Under the pieces are notes generated by a model. That model was not told where the DNA came from. It saw only the letters and a list, made by a program, of their open reading frames with translations, and did not search any database. Positions 1-12,151 of a stretch of 64,000 nucleotides of DNA are shown one piece after another. The position numbers and the translations under genes are program-made. Every line of letters begins with the position of its first letter. The stretch's first letter is position 1. Source of the stretch: Meandrina meandrites (lineage: Eukaryota; Cnidaria; Anthozoa; Scleractinia; Meandrinidae); the NCBI GenBank assembly GCA_963693305.1, contig OY855916.1:3733001-3797000 (forward strand), read 5' to 3'.

Positions 1-925
1 TAACGTGGAGGTTGTCATATCTGAAAGAGATTTAGGTATTGTGATTGCAAATGACACGTCTTGGAAAGATCACATAGTTATGATTGTAGCTAAAGCTAAT
101 AGAATGCTCGGTTTTCTCAAAAGAAACTGCGCAGGTATTGTTGGTAGTACAGCGCTTTTGCGTCTTTACTGCTCATTAGTGCGCTCTCATTTTTGTTTTT
201 GCTCTCAGTTATGGGCCCCTCAGTCAATTATCAGCAATTTATTACTTGTAGAAAACATACAAAGGAGAGCTACTCGTTTTATATTAAGGAATAGTAACCT
301 ATGTTATAAGGTTCGTCTAATCAAGCTAAAGTTATTACCGCTTAATTACTGGTTAGAATATCTTGACTTAGTCTTCTTTTTTAAGTGCCTTCATGGGCAT
401 ATAGACTTCACTCGTGAATTTAGTTATTATTTTTCTTTTCTAAAGGGCAACACGCGCCGTGCTTCTTCAGGGCTGCATTTAAAGACAAACGCTTGTCGTA
501 CGTCTTCCTTCCGAGACTTTTACTTTAACAGAATAACTTTGATATGGAACAGTTTACCTAAAAATATTAAAGATTCCGACACTATTAGCTCTTTTAAAAG
601 TAAACTTAAGTCATTTTATTTTACTAGACTTTTAAATGTTTTTGATGGTGACAATTTTCGTTCTTTTAAATTAATTTGTCCTAAGTGTCGCCGTGTTAAT
701 ATTTTCTCTGTCTGTACTTGTTAAGTTGATTAGTATATTTCAGATTGTATTTGTGTTATTTAGATTTATTTGATTAGTAGTTTAGTCGGGTCAGGGAAGG
801 GTTTTTTTCGGGATATTTTTTAGGGGGCTGGGTGTGGGTGTTTTAACCAAGTAGGGGACCTACGTCCTATTGTTAAGCACCTGTACTTTGTACGAATCCT
901 TAAATAAATAAATAAATAAATAAAG
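1..925 (+). mobile_element. 5'-truncated LINE (Jockey/CR1/L2-like), 3' end
   Basis: The 3' part of a non-LTR retrotransposon runs from the window edge to a (TAAA)n tail at about 901-924, preceded by a 175-bp 3' UTR. A short TAAA-type microsatellite end is typical of CR1/L2-group LINEs, whereas L1-type elements end in poly(A). It stops immediately before the landmark (GTAATGTGGCCGATCAAT, 929) that begins the R part of the repeat units, so it occupies the place where units 2-4 carry a small membrane-protein gene. Confidence 0.85.
2..724 (+). CDS. reverse transcriptase, C-terminal part (partial)
   Basis: The frame is open at the left edge of the window, so the start is missing. The codon at position 5 is GTG, not ATG. 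About 240 residues are visible. Residues near the start (ERDLGIVI, SWKDHI) and the block LYCSLVRSHF...SQLWAP match the conserved region just after the RT palm in Jockey/CR1/L2-type LINE proteins (pattern 'LGV...dlsW..H...k..r.lg.lkR' followed by 'Y..lVRs.l.Y...vW.P'). The reading frame has no stop until 724, so this fragment is fairly young. Catalytic residues lie upstream of the window and cannot be checked. Clade assignment is inferred from these motifs and the tail type. Confidence 0.8.
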   Translation, partial: NVEVVISERDLGIVIANDTSWKDHIVMIVAKANRMLGFLKRNCAGIVGSTALLRLYCSLVRSHFCFCSQLWAPQSIISNLLLVENIQRRATRFILRNSNLCYKVRLIKLKLLPLNYWLEYLDLVFFFKCLHGHIDFTREFSYYFSFLKGNTRRASSGLHLKTNACRTSSFRDFYFNRITLIWNSLPKNIKDSDTISSFKSKLKSFYFTRLLNVFDGDNFRSFKLICPKCRRVNIFSVCTC

Positions 926-1008
926 TATGTAATGTGGCCGATCAATAGTGATAATATTATAATGGTTTAATAGTGATTCATGATAGTTTCTTTTTCTTTC
1001 TAACACAA

Positions 1009-1180
1009 TAGGCCATATTCGTATTCTCGGTATTGGACTGGACCTAGCCTGCAATGGAGGCTAATGCGGGGGAATATCATTAAAAAGAGCTTTATGTGAT
1101 TTGCATTTGAAAAGATTACCCGCATTAGCCTCCATTTCAAGCTAGTTCCAGTTCAATACCGAGAATACGAATATGGCCTA
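1009..1180. mobile_element. hairpin MITE, TAGGCCATATTCG termini
   Basis: The ends TAGGCCATATTCGTATTCTC and its complement form terminal inverted repeats of about 28 bp, and the interior also folds on itself (AATGGAGGCTAATGCGGG against CCCGCATTAGCCTCCATT). U4 lacks it at the same place: the flanks read CACAA and TTTACAAAGC directly joined at about 44120. A rearranged relative lies at 50794-51022. Confidence 0.8.
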
Positions 1181-4076
1181 TTTACAAAGCTCGGCTGTTC
1201 ATCTCAGCGGTAATCTAACTGTAGACTCAGTGTAGACTTGTTTAAGCCGTATTTACTTTGTCAATGAAATTTTGAGGTGGCAGACTATAAAGTGGTCCCA
1301 TTCAACTGGCGAAAAACCAGTAGTGGCAGTCGTAGAGATACTCTAGCGCCGTTCAAAAGATGATTAAATTAAACCTGGCTTAGACCTTAATTTGAGGTTA
1401 ATTTTCCTAACCGTAGGTTTATTAACTCGAAAATAAAATTGTGTTGTTCAAAGCACGGTTAGCGAGCCGGTTAGTTAACCTCGTGTTACGCGTGGTTAAC
1501 CCGCGGATAGCATCCCATAATACTTTTTGTTTGTTTTGCTTCGGGCCGGCGATAAAAGACTCATAAAATAGCTTCCGAGACACCGGCACGCAAGACGAGA
1601 AAATAAAACTTCAGCGCGACCGAAATTGCCGTTTAGAGGAGAACGTAAATTACCGTGAGAAGCAGTTTAATCAGTTTAACAAAATAGACTTTAAGGGGGG
1701 GGGGGGGGGGGGGAGGAGGTGGGCTTACTAGCGGTAGAAGTTTTGCGTTTGTTTAGCATGAAACCTTAATAATCTTACATAACAAACTATTTTAATTTAA
1801 CTGGAATTAAGATTATGAAAGAAATTTTTGCTGTGTGCGCAAGTAAGCAGCACTACCTGAATACGTGTTTTCAGTACAGCATTCAAATAAAAATATCTCA
1901 AACTTGCTTAAACTTTTCTTTGAATCGCAATATATTGTAGTCAACCGTATGTCATTTAAATTAATGCATTAAAAAACGGGGTCGCCGTGCTCGTTTAGAA
2001 GAAAATGACCATTAATTTCCCTGCCGAGTTTAACCTGAAGGAAAACCCGTAATGTTCTCTGCGCGCGCTAAATGACGCGAAACGTTATGCGCAGCAAGGA
2101 TGCGCAATGCAAATCAGTGGAATCACCTTAACCCGAGGTAATCACTAGGTTAACCCACCTTGCAAGTTGGGTTAAATTTAACACGCTGTTTACCCCGAGG
2201 CTAGCTTCGAACAACAGATCTGACCTGCGGATAAAATTTAACCAGAGGTTAAGTCGATTAAACCCGAGGATTTAACCCTCTTTTAAACAACCGGGCCCAG
2301 AACGCTTAACAGGAACTTTATCCAAACGTGGTAACTATTACCAAAACATCAAAGCACTTTTTTGGCAGAATACTACCACAATTGATTTTCTGGAACAAAC
2401 ATATACCATTCCGATATGTATACAAAAGTAACGTAAATATTCTCAGATCAGTCAGTTTGACCAGTCACTCCACGTTTTACCTAGTGCACACAGTCAGGTG
2501 CTCCCCACCTCCACTTCCTTCACAAGAATAGTTAATTAGTTAATGAACAATTAAGGTTAACACCATAGCAGTTTTAGCGGACGACAGCCCACTAAACCAC
2601 CACAATGAAAGTACATTCTGCATACATTCTACATGCTCCTACGCAGACTTCCTTTCAGTTCGTCACGCAATCTTTCGGGAGGAATGCATGGCGAGGCTAC
2701 GATGGCTCTTCTACAATAATTTCAAAAACACAATGCCATTGACAAAACAAACATACCTAAATATGCTTAACACTAAGCCAAAAGATTACTAAAATGAGTT
2801 TATTGACCAGGTAGTAGTGCTCAATAACCTTGAAAACAACAGTAGTATGCAGCATATTAAAAAGAGGGTCGTACAGGGGGGGGTCTCTGGCACGATTCAC
2901 GGACGAAAAAAATAACGAATCACGGATCACAGATATTGAAATTTCATTTTCCCGAATCACGACAATAAGTTCTCTTTTATCCTGTTCTTACGCTACAAAT
3001 AGTGTTTGAAGAAATCAAAATTGATTAAGAAATTACGAAAATAAGAAAGAAACATACTCTTTTATCCTGTTCTTACTCTACAAAGAGTGTTTGACGTTAC
3101 GATAATAATACGGAGATCACATTTGAGGTCTTGCGTCTCAAATCACGCAAAATAAAGTCAATAAAGTGGTGAAATCACGAATATCGGTTATTAATTCAAG
3201 CTCTTCACGTGTCACGCAAAACCTTCTGGTCACGGGTCACGAAGAATAAATTTATTAAATTCACGTTTCACGGAAAATAAAATCAGCTAATCACGCATCA
3301 CGAGAATACCCCTGTACGACTCTCTAAAAAGCTAGTTTAGACAGTTCATTAACCAAATTTTGTTCAGTATGAATAAACATAACGTGATTACTACATTAGT
3401 ACAGTTTAACTATTCTAACACAAGATCGGCTTTTGAAACAAGCCTTTTCTGACGGAATGTTGATCGAAACGATCAAATTGATTACTGGAGGGCATCACAG
3501 TACTAGTTAACGCTGATCTGAGCGAGAAGTCAACCGTTTCGAAAACAGGTCTACTTAACTTGAGTTCCCCAATGGTTGTTTTCGGGTCACTGACTTTAAG
3601 GGAAGTCAAAGAAAGTGATCATCAATAACCGAACAAAACAAGACAGGGCCGACTTGCAGGAGAAGTAAGTAGGCCTATAAATTGCCACAACGGCAGACAA
3701 TTCTTTGATGATAGAGACTAAGGGTTCTTGGAAATGTTTTAGGAAATGTATATTTTTTTCAACTTGAGTTGTTTTCTAAAACTCTTTCCACATTGTTTGA
3801 TATATTTTTCATAGCCATCCATTGCTAATTGCTGGTTTTCACAGGCGCAGTGAAAAGTTTCTTTCATTTGGCGAATCAAAGTAGAAGCTTCAGGAGTCTG
3901 AATATTATGTTCTTCCGCTTTTGTCCTTGAGGTTCTTCGATTAATGCTTGTGGTATAGTAGGCGAACCGGCTGAATCAGGCCAACCACAAAAAACAGCTT
4001 TAGCCTTTTCAGGTTTTCCAGCGTTGAGCAGTTGCCTTGCCTCGATGTACAGCAATTTAATTAAAGCTCCAGCCAG

Positions 4077-5754
4077 TACGCAAAATTTTCAGGAAAAGTT
4101 AGACAAAATTCAGAAAGTCATAAATATCTGGAACATGAGAGGTTTATCTTTATTTGGGCGAGTGACAATTGTTAAAACTTTTTTGATACCTAAACTTTTG
4201 TACGTATCTTCGATAATCCAAACCCCAATGGAGATCATAAAAAGGATGGAAAGAATGATTTTTAAATTTTTATGGAAAGGACCAGACAAGGTCACGCGAC
4301 ATTCTGTTATAAATTCAGTTAAAAATGGCGGGTTGAACCTCATTGATATTGAAACCCAAATTAAAGCATTGAGACTCTCCTGGATTCCGCGCATTTTAGA
4401 CAGTACCAGAAAAGGCCCCTGGAAGTTGTATTTTAATCATTATTTGAAACCTTATGGAGGAACCTTTCTATTAAAATGCAATTATGAATAGGATAGGATC
4501 TCTGACCACTTCACTAAACGGTTTTTATTCAGACCTGCTTCTTTGGTGGGAGGAGTTTAGAAATACATTTTCCGATAATAATTATGCTCAAAGAATTGTT
4601 TGGAACAATAAGGACATTAGAATAGACAACAGATCAGTCTTTTATAAATCGTATTATGACAAAGGGATTGTTTTCGTACGTGACTTGATGTTTGAATCCG
4701 ATAATAAGCAGTCTCTTGATTTTTATAAACAAAAGGGTCTTAAAACGGATTTCCTGACATGGACAGGTTTAAGACTATCAGTTCCGAAAGAATTCAGGTT
4801 GTGCGAGCTACCTGAAATTGACTCGGTAAATTTCAAACATAATAATATACAATTCGACGTCTACAGGGCTAAGTGTAAGCCTTTTTATAAGCTGTTAATA
4901 ACAGCTAAGGCTAAATTGCCTAATGTGTCAAAGAAACTAATTTCGGATTTTGACATTTCAAACTCTTTGGAGGAAATATACTCACTTCCACAAACTGTTG
5001 CAAGCGAAACGTATATTTGGTCCTTCCAATACAGAGTCCTTAATTATATATTGTATACAAATGCAAAACTTTTCAAAATAGGTTTGTCATCGAATGATAA
5101 CTGCACTTTCTGTGACTCTTCAAAAGAAGAGCTGCATCACCTCTTTTTTGAATGCTCCCATGTGCAAATCTTTTGGAAAACATTCTCCTCCTGGTGGTTT
5201 GAACTTGTTAAGGAAAACATTACTATGACTTTAAAAGATATTATACTTGGGCTTCTAAATAGGACCGATATTATAAATTATCTTATAATTCTCGGAAAAC
5301 TGTGTATTTGGGAATGTAGGAAAGCCGGTATATACCCTGATTTTAATATTTTTCTTAAAAAAGTTTAAAATAAATTTGAAACCGAGAAATATATAGCAAA
5401 CAAAAATGGGACGTTTGCAAGTTTCAGGGAAAGATGGGAAGCAATTCTTGGTAAACTTTTATAGATATTGGAATTGTTTAGCCTTTTTCTCTTCATATAT
5501 ATGTGCCTATTGTGTTTGTGTGTGTTTTTTGTGTGACGGTTTTTTTTCTTTTTTTTGTTAATTCATTAGTTGTTTTGCAATTAGAATATGTAATTTACTT
5601 GTAAAAAATATTTATTATGATAAACGTGTATTATATATAGAACTGTAATTTGTATTAGTACTGGTATTCATCTAATGTTAAAAATGTAATAGTAGTATAT
5701 GTATAACACGATAACAACATTGAAAATAAAACCGTCAAAAAAAAAAAAAAAAAA
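4077..5754 (+). mobile_element. 5'-truncated L1/Tx1-like LINE with poly(A) tail
   Basis: The left junction follows GCTCCAGCCAGTA and the right end is a run of about 18 A at 5737-5754. The uninterrupted site is present in U4, where GCTCCAGCCAGTA is followed by about 9-10 bp and then GACTTCCACCC (about 47172-47200). No target-site duplication is visible. Instead, the short target segment between the two flanks appears lost, as with twin-priming or end-joining-type insertions. Only the RT C-terminal region and 3' UTR (5464-5736) remain. Confidence 0.85.
4081..5463 (+). pseudogene. LINE ORF2 C-terminal region, frameshifted
   Basis: Two overlapping frames, 4081-4491 and 4484-5368, together encode the end of an L1/Tx1-type ORF2 protein. 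The first has the conserved W..RGLSLFGR..I.K...PKLLY block and the FLWKG...GGLNLIDIE block. The second ends in a zinc-knuckle-like CTFC...HHLFFEC motif (C-x2-C-x9-H-x4-C), as expected near the C-terminus of these proteins. A one-base frameshift near 4484-4491 separates them. A stop at 5366-5368 is premature, because the same frame continues with recognisable charged sequence to about 5463. No RT active site is present: it was lost by 5' truncation. Not functional. Confidence 0.8.
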
Positions 5755-8700
5755 GACTTCCACCCTTTATTCATGAAAACGATTTTTTGATAGTAAAATC
5801 CATCGTTAATTTATACATCTTCACCTAAATCATCCTCATATTCAGTGGAATATGTATTTTCAAAATCAAAATCCATCAAATCAGCTTATTGGACGAGGTT
5901 GAGCAAAATATCGTGATTTGTCAGTGGCGAGCTGATCAGATTATTTGTCGAAGCCGATGGCTGAGGCAAATAATTGATCTGCGAGACACTGACAAATCAC
6001 GATATTTTGCGAAAACCGAGTTCAATAATTGTTTTATCACTGATTCGATCACTGAATTTGTTTTGCACAATTACCTTCGGGAACCGTGAACCATTCCTTA
6101 CTGAAGCAATACAGAATAAAAGCCTAAGCTTAACTTCGCCTTCCATGATATTTTACGAGCTGATACTTCATCAAATTCACGTTAATTCTTTCAGATATTA
6201 CATTAATACATCGAGGGAAATTTTCGTTGCCTTCTTTGTATTCCCGCTGTTTCTGCGGGTCTCGTTGACACATCGAGCGCTCTCCCATTTCTCTGAAAAA
6301 ATGAGCTGCCATTTTTTCTGAGAATTGGACACAACTACGCATGAGCAGAATATTATTTGAAGCAAAATCTTAGCAAAATCATGGTTGGACGGTTATGCGC
6401 ACGAGCAGATGATAAAAAGTTTTGATTGCAGCTGTTTATAAAGTTTGGCCTGTAGAATATCAATCTTCATTGGTCGAAAACATCTGCTGCTTCTTATTAA
6501 AATCTTAAAAAGTGAATTTTTTTTAACAACGCTTTGCTTAACAATAAATTCAACGCAAAAGATTACCTTGGAAGCCTCACTCTTCAACAAAGAGCAATGA
6601 CATCATACGATGAACGATTAGCATCTTTTCTTTATCTTTATTAAAATTTCTAAACAAATTTCCGAGAACCACATCAATTTGCAGCTGGCTTGAATAATAT
6701 ATATTTTTTAAAAAGGTAGAGCTATAAAACTTAAAAAAACTCAAGCTAAAAAAACAAAAACATTAAACATTTCCTACAAAATTTCTCAGAACCTCCAGTC
6801 TCTTTCAGCAATCCTTCGCTCAGATCCGGGGCTCAGATGCGAACAAAAGGTTTGTGACCGTTTTTCCAAGAAAACTCTGGCACTATTAGCAAACGGAACA
6901 ACAACAACAACAACAACAAACGGAGGAAAGTGGTTGATTGTTACAGCGTATTTAACTGACTTAAAGAGCATTGATCGCCTTCGTCTTCTGATGTCCATCG
7001 AGTTGAAAAGTTAACTTAAAAGGAATGATGCATCGCGCCACTTGGATGGCTGATCCTATAGCAACACAATATGGCAGTGATTTTTCATTTTTCCCGTAGG
7101 CCTATGTACACTGAGTAAAATGCTTCTTCTTGTAGCATGGGTCTGTTTGATAGTTCGGTGAAACATCAGTAACATTCTATGGTGACTAATAAACTACATC
7201 GCACAATATCGGTGTATACCAACAAGTCGGCTCATGAAAAATAGAACGGAAAGAAGAAAAAGTATTGCCGAAAGCGGCTCCCGCTTGCAGGGTCTCGCGA
7301 CGTCATCGGTTCATGTCTGATTTTTGGTAGTCGAGCGAATCCTGCATATTATTTTTAAAATTCGTGCTCTTAATTTCGATGGAATGCACTTTTTGCTCTT
7401 AATATCTAGCCAAGTTACTATAACAAGATATTTACTATGGCAAACTCAAAATGGGCTGCCATCTGTTCCGGCGTTTTCCATGGTCTTCTTTTCGCTTATC
7501 TCGATCGACGGATCCTGCAAAGTCGATTGCTGGCATCCTGTTCACTCTAGTCGCAGCCACTTTTTTTCTCAGCAATTGAGCCAAACGTGCCAGCCCTTTG
7601 CGTATACGCGAAACCAAGTGCCGTATTTTGTTTTGTTTCAGTGTGTATTTACTCTAAAGATCTAGATGGTCTACATGGTTTTGTACCACCTGCCCGCTAG
7701 TGCTACGAACGCGTATGGAGACCCAGCTAGGCCAAGATCCAAAATGTTACACGCACATTTTGATAGCAACTACGGTGAATGACCCGGTATCATATGTGGG
7801 TTGAGTTTGTTGTTGGTTCTCGTCCTTGCTCCGATGGTTTTTCTCTGGGTTCTCACTTCATCTTTCCACAAAAACCAACATTTCTAAATTCCAATTCGAT
7901 GTTTCACAAGACTCGGTGATTATTATGCAGGGCTAGGGGCATTGTTATGACCTGTTATCTATTGAATGAAGGAACTCGTTCCGAGAGGTAGTAGTTGATG
8001 GCGCTAATACGACGCGACCGCAAAAGCCAGATAGGGAGTCCGTGCAGGCCTGTCTTTTACTTTTTGTTCATGCCGAAACTTACAAACTCGGTATAAGCGG
8101 CGTAAAATCGATATTTAATCTTTCAAAAGAACGTTGATTCGTATTGTCCGACTTTGCATCGAAAAGTTCGAAGTTGAATTCGGAGAATATCAATGTTGCA
8201 GGACAAAGTCCGATGTTGACAGCCGCGTTGATAGCTAAGGTTGGATGGTAAGCTGCAACTTGGTTTTTTATTGGAGATGAAACGCAACATTCTACGGTGA
8301 CAAATAAACTTCATTGCAGAATATCGGTGGACCAAAAAAAATCGAGCGGAAAAAAGAACTGGCTTTTTTTAACTTAAATCACGCAGCTATTTTGTCGTTT
8401 TCTTTGGTGCTGCTTTCAACTACGGTTTTCGGGCTCGACTCTTGAACCTGGCCTCATCTCCGGTTAAAAGCAACATTTTTAAATTCAAATTCGATCTTTC
8501 ACATCTTTCTTTTAACTTTATTTTATGTGTACCGACAGCAAAGTAGAAATTAATCTGACCTTTGTTAGGAGCAGGAATTTATCAACCGATTCTTCTGAAT
8601 CCAGTGACTCTCGCTCTTCTTTCGGTCGCTCTGTCTACTTCAGTTTTCGTCGATGAAGCTGAAATAAATTCAAGCTGAAATTGAAACACCAATATAACTG

Positions 8701-10514
8701 TCTACGTTACAAAAGCGATTGCAATAAGTTTCAATAATAATGGTAGATAAAAGCAGATTATACCCTAACCTTCACGATGCTTCCTTGTAGTGTATTTTTC
8801 TTACTATTTACTTCGTTTTGGGTGCGTTGGCGACCAAACATTGACGTCACACACAATTGTCTTGTTTTCTCGGAAAAAGTTGAGCAAACAAGCCCTAACT
8901 TACAAGAGAAACACCTGCGTCGTCTTGCGCGGTGCGCTTTGCGTTATGGGATTGATAGTGCACGGTTCGCTTGGCGTTACAGGTCTGTTGAGAACGGTAA
9001 GGCGGCTCGCCCCCTAACCGTCTATCCCCGCGCTCTCTGTTTCTCCGCGATTGGCGCCTGGGGTCGAGCCAGGCGAAACACTTCTTTTGTGTAAATTTTT
9101 TAATGCGTAGACTCCTACAGCAACCCAAAATAAGTGAATAAATTCAAACTTTTTACTACAATCTTGGACAAAACTAGTTTCAACATACGAATTCATGCAT
9201 TTTTTACAAATGTCCTGACTCGCAAGCGGGTAAAAACATTTCAGTGTAAGCTACACAAATGGCAGATAATCCTCCAATAAACGGCAGAACACAGTAGAAA
9301 AGGTGAGCGTTACCCCCTTTAGAGTCTTTTCTATAGCCTGGGATTTACCAAAATGTCATCTTATTCAGGCCAAAATAAATGCAAGCTATGTCTTTATTCA
9401 GTTCAATATTGCAAATTAAAATGGTCTTTCTGTAGGTCAAACTTCATATTTAGTATGTCCTATGTAAACATATTTGATAAGAAACTTACAATGAATTAGT
9501 CATGAGAAAAGCGAGATGGTCAAATGCCCAGGGTAGTTGGTTGCGTACTTAATGCCCAACCCCAGGGATGGACATTATGGGAAAATGCCCCACTACTCCT
9601 CTGTGCCGAAGAGGGAGTGGGGACACCGTTGGAATTGACTGATGCATAATGCGTCTCTATTGTTTAGCAGGAAATAGGTGGTGCACTAATATGTGCTCAG
9701 TGAAGATGCGACCTTTTTCTTAGAAATAAAGGTAGACTTGCGGTACATCGTCTTGTCATCCATGGCTGTCTGGCTCAAACAATTAAGACGGTTTCCGCTG
9801 AACATTCGAGCAATAAAGGCAAAAATTAAGATACCAAAAAGAACTCGTAGCATGGTAACAAATTCAATACAGTTAAGAAGAACTTATCAAAGCTTGAGCC
9901 CGCCTCAAGCTGACCCCGCCAGAGAAAAATGAATTTGAAGTTCTCCATATTTTAGTTAAAACGGACGTTTGACGTCAGTACAAAACAAAATAACCACGTG
10001 CTTTACGCATTTTTACGAGGCTTGACATTAATTTTCTCGAGAATGCTTCAGAATTTAACCGCGGGGTCACTTGTAGAAATGAATAACAGTGAGATGTTTC
10101 AAATAGTGTACAAACTGTTGCAGTGCTTTGAGTAGAATTTTGGTATTGCTCGAACTTTGAGGTCTTTCAGCGGAATCCGTCTTTATTCATTGCCACGAAT
10201 AATATTTTACCTTTTTTGAAACTGCCCGAAATAACACTCCTATATTCTTGACACTGACACAAAGAGAAATAGCACATCAAGAAAAGAAAACCATTAACAC
10301 TGGATTGAAAGCCAGCTGTGAACTACTTTTATTTAGATAATGTTACGCCTATCGCGCTCTTTAAATTAATTTTTTTTTTCACTATAATCTATTACACGCC
10401 TGACCATGGTAATGTAAAGACCGAAATATACCTTTTCCTGAAACATCCCTGCTTATATCAGTCATGAAAATGTATTTATTTGGATCATCCTTTATTTGAT
10501 TAAAATCTTATACC

Positions 10515-10712
10515 CCATTCACACCAAAGCGTAAACACGTTTAAAATTGTTTTCTTCACAGAAGTTGCTAACGGATGTTTGTTGACTTCAAATTTATCAC
10601 AAGTTAGAGCTTACTGGAACCCTATGCAAGATTTAGTATTTGAGTTTTGTGTTGCTAATTTTTATTTTGTTAAACCTGGTTTAACTAAACATGTTTTGTT
10701 GGTGTGAATGGG
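10515..10712. mobile_element. MITE with CCATTCACACCAA termini, copy 1
   Basis: The terminal inverted repeats are CCATTCACACCAAAGC at the left and TTGGTGTGAATGG at the right, 198 bp apart. U2 (about 34235-34250) shows the interval without it. A second copy in the other orientation is at 48138-48361. No ORF. Confidence 0.75.
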
Positions 10713-10837
10713 TCATTAGCTAGTTTTATCCATGGAAAATTATAGTTACCCGACGTGGTGTAGTAACCCTAGCAATGGAAAGCTAAGCAATGACGACGGC
10801 GACGCCGGGGTGGACAACAACAAGTGAAAAATGAATT

Positions 10838-11212
10838 TTTATTATATAAACTGCAGTGGTATAGCGAGTGGTAGCAAATCGAGAAAAATGGTATCCCACA
10901 TGTGTGGATAAAAATGATATCCACACGTGTGATATCATTTTTGACCAATCAGCTTGCAGAGTTTGCCATGTTCCAACGCTGAATGAGCCAAAGTAAATCG
11001 ATATTAAGTCGAAAAATCTTCGGATCTTCCTCGGCAATCTTCGGTAATCTTCGGCAATCTTCGGGAAACTTCGGAAATTCTCGGAAAATGTTCGGAAACA
11101 TTCGTACAACCTTCGGACAACATTTTGAAAATTTTCGGAAATCTTCGGAAATGGTCGGAAATCTTCGGAAAATCGTCAAAAACATCGTAATTAGTAGGTT
11201 TATATAATAAAA
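10838..11212. mobile_element. short-TIR element carrying a CTTCGG minisatellite
   Basis: Inverted ends TTTATTATATAAAC (10838-10851) and GTTTATATAATAAA (11199-11212) enclose 375 bp. From about 11018 to 11180 it consists of degenerate units of about 11-13 bp of the form AATCTTCGGAA, which create ORFs in both strands rich in a repeated F-R-K/F-G-N-L pattern. A hairpin-prone segment near 10890-10945 (ATCCCACATGTGTGGAT and relatives) lies at its left. The matching place in U4 (about 42150-42165) lacks it. Confidence 0.6.
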
Positions 11213-11221
11213 AGAATAATA

Positions 11222-11353
11222 CATGGTTTCTTGGAGATATGAAATTTATCTTCTCGTGTTCAAATCCGATATCTCACTCGTTCGCTGCGCTCACTCGTGA
11301 GCTATCGATTTGAACACTCGAAGATAAATTTCATATCTCCGCGAAACCATGTA
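11222..11353. mobile_element. 130-bp hairpin element, arms TACATGGTTTC
   Basis: Nearly perfect inverted halves: AATACATGGTTTC...GATATGAAATTTATCTTC on the left against its complement ending GAAACCATGTATT on the right, with the loop around the TCACTCG-rich centre (11270-11300). It lies directly beside the preceding element. It looks like a MITE; no target duplication could be assigned. Confidence 0.6.
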
Positions 11354-11788
11354 TTATCCTCTATATATTTGACTTGAGAATTTTGCGAATATCGCTTTAA
11401 GAACTACAATCATAGACAAAAGTTTTTTAAAGGTTTGCCCTTTTGTACCTCCCATCCTCTCCCAAGTACCACACGTAGAGCTATAATGGTTCAGCTCATT
11501 AAACCTTTCTTTTGGCGAGGTTGCGATGCCGTTGTAGTTTGCTTAAGGCCGCGCTGGACCCTTGCTCATTAATAAATTCATTAGCAATTTATTTTGACGG
11601 GGTGTCATGTTGTAAATGTTTAATTCTTCGAATTTTGAACACCGATTCCTTCAAAACTTATCAAGGATAATAGGGGTTGATGGAATTTTATCATGATTGT
11701 CGTTTTACTGAGAGATGGCCGTTTACTTTGATGTTACAAGCTCTTAAGAGCACATGTTCACAAGAATCAAACAATATCGAAAATTCTT

Positions 11789-12151
11789 GGCAAGTGCCGA
11801 AAAATGGATTTCGCTTATATTCTTACCATAGGTAGGTCTTTGTGAGAAACAAATACCAGTATACTTAGTTTGGCTGAATATCGATTTGTTTTCGAGAAAA
11901 TCGATAATCCTTGAAAACCACCATATTGCCACTTTCGGAGCTCAAAATTTATGCCGAGTTTCGTAGCTTCGCGTGAAAAAATAAAGCACTCTGGAAGGAA
12001 AATACCGGCCAAATGTTGTAGAATGACATCAAATAAGTACGTGGAAAGCAATTTTAGTCCTTCGTGTCCTTTTATTTACAAAATATAATTAAATTTATTT
12101 GACAACCTTTTAATAGGGTTCAAAATTGGTCAAACTTATCGTCTAATTTAA
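11789..12151. repeat. outer inverted arm, left
   Basis: It begins GGCAAGTGCCGAAAAATGG and pairs with 22081-22442 in inverted orientation. Both arms contain the same 78-codon ORF (minus strand 11815-12051, plus strand 22180-22416) with no amino-acid difference, so the arms are nearly identical. The ORF has no recognised domain, and its mirror copy follows from the palindrome. The arm ends at a TTAA (12148-12151). Confidence 0.85.

Larger units (their letters stand above)
926..11542. repeat. segmental unit U1 (R part), copy 1 of a tandem array
   Basis: Long stretches recur in the same order in U2, U3 and U4. Examples are the GTAATGTGGCCGATCAAT start, the AAACCTGG/TTAACC-rich block at 1340-2280 (also at 25150-29490 and 44850-45620), the block at 6780-7010 (also at 36380-36490 and 49010-49210), 8100-8350 (also 31170-31400), 9520-9700 (also 33635-33800), and 10254-10810 (also 33985-34360 and 41860-42150). 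I see no supported cellular gene in this 10.6-kb stretch. The ORFs are short and are not kept in frame between copies. Local insertions are listed separately. A G19 run lies at 1695-1713. Confidence 0.75.

Noticed and set aside
2328..3609. ORFs at 2328-2531 and 3415-3609 that recur at 45680 and 46535
   Set aside because: Lengths and frames differ between units; similarity is at DNA level only.
10983..11207. Repeat-rich ORFs with FGN/FRK motifs on both strands
   Set aside because: Products of the CTTCGG minisatellite read in different frames.
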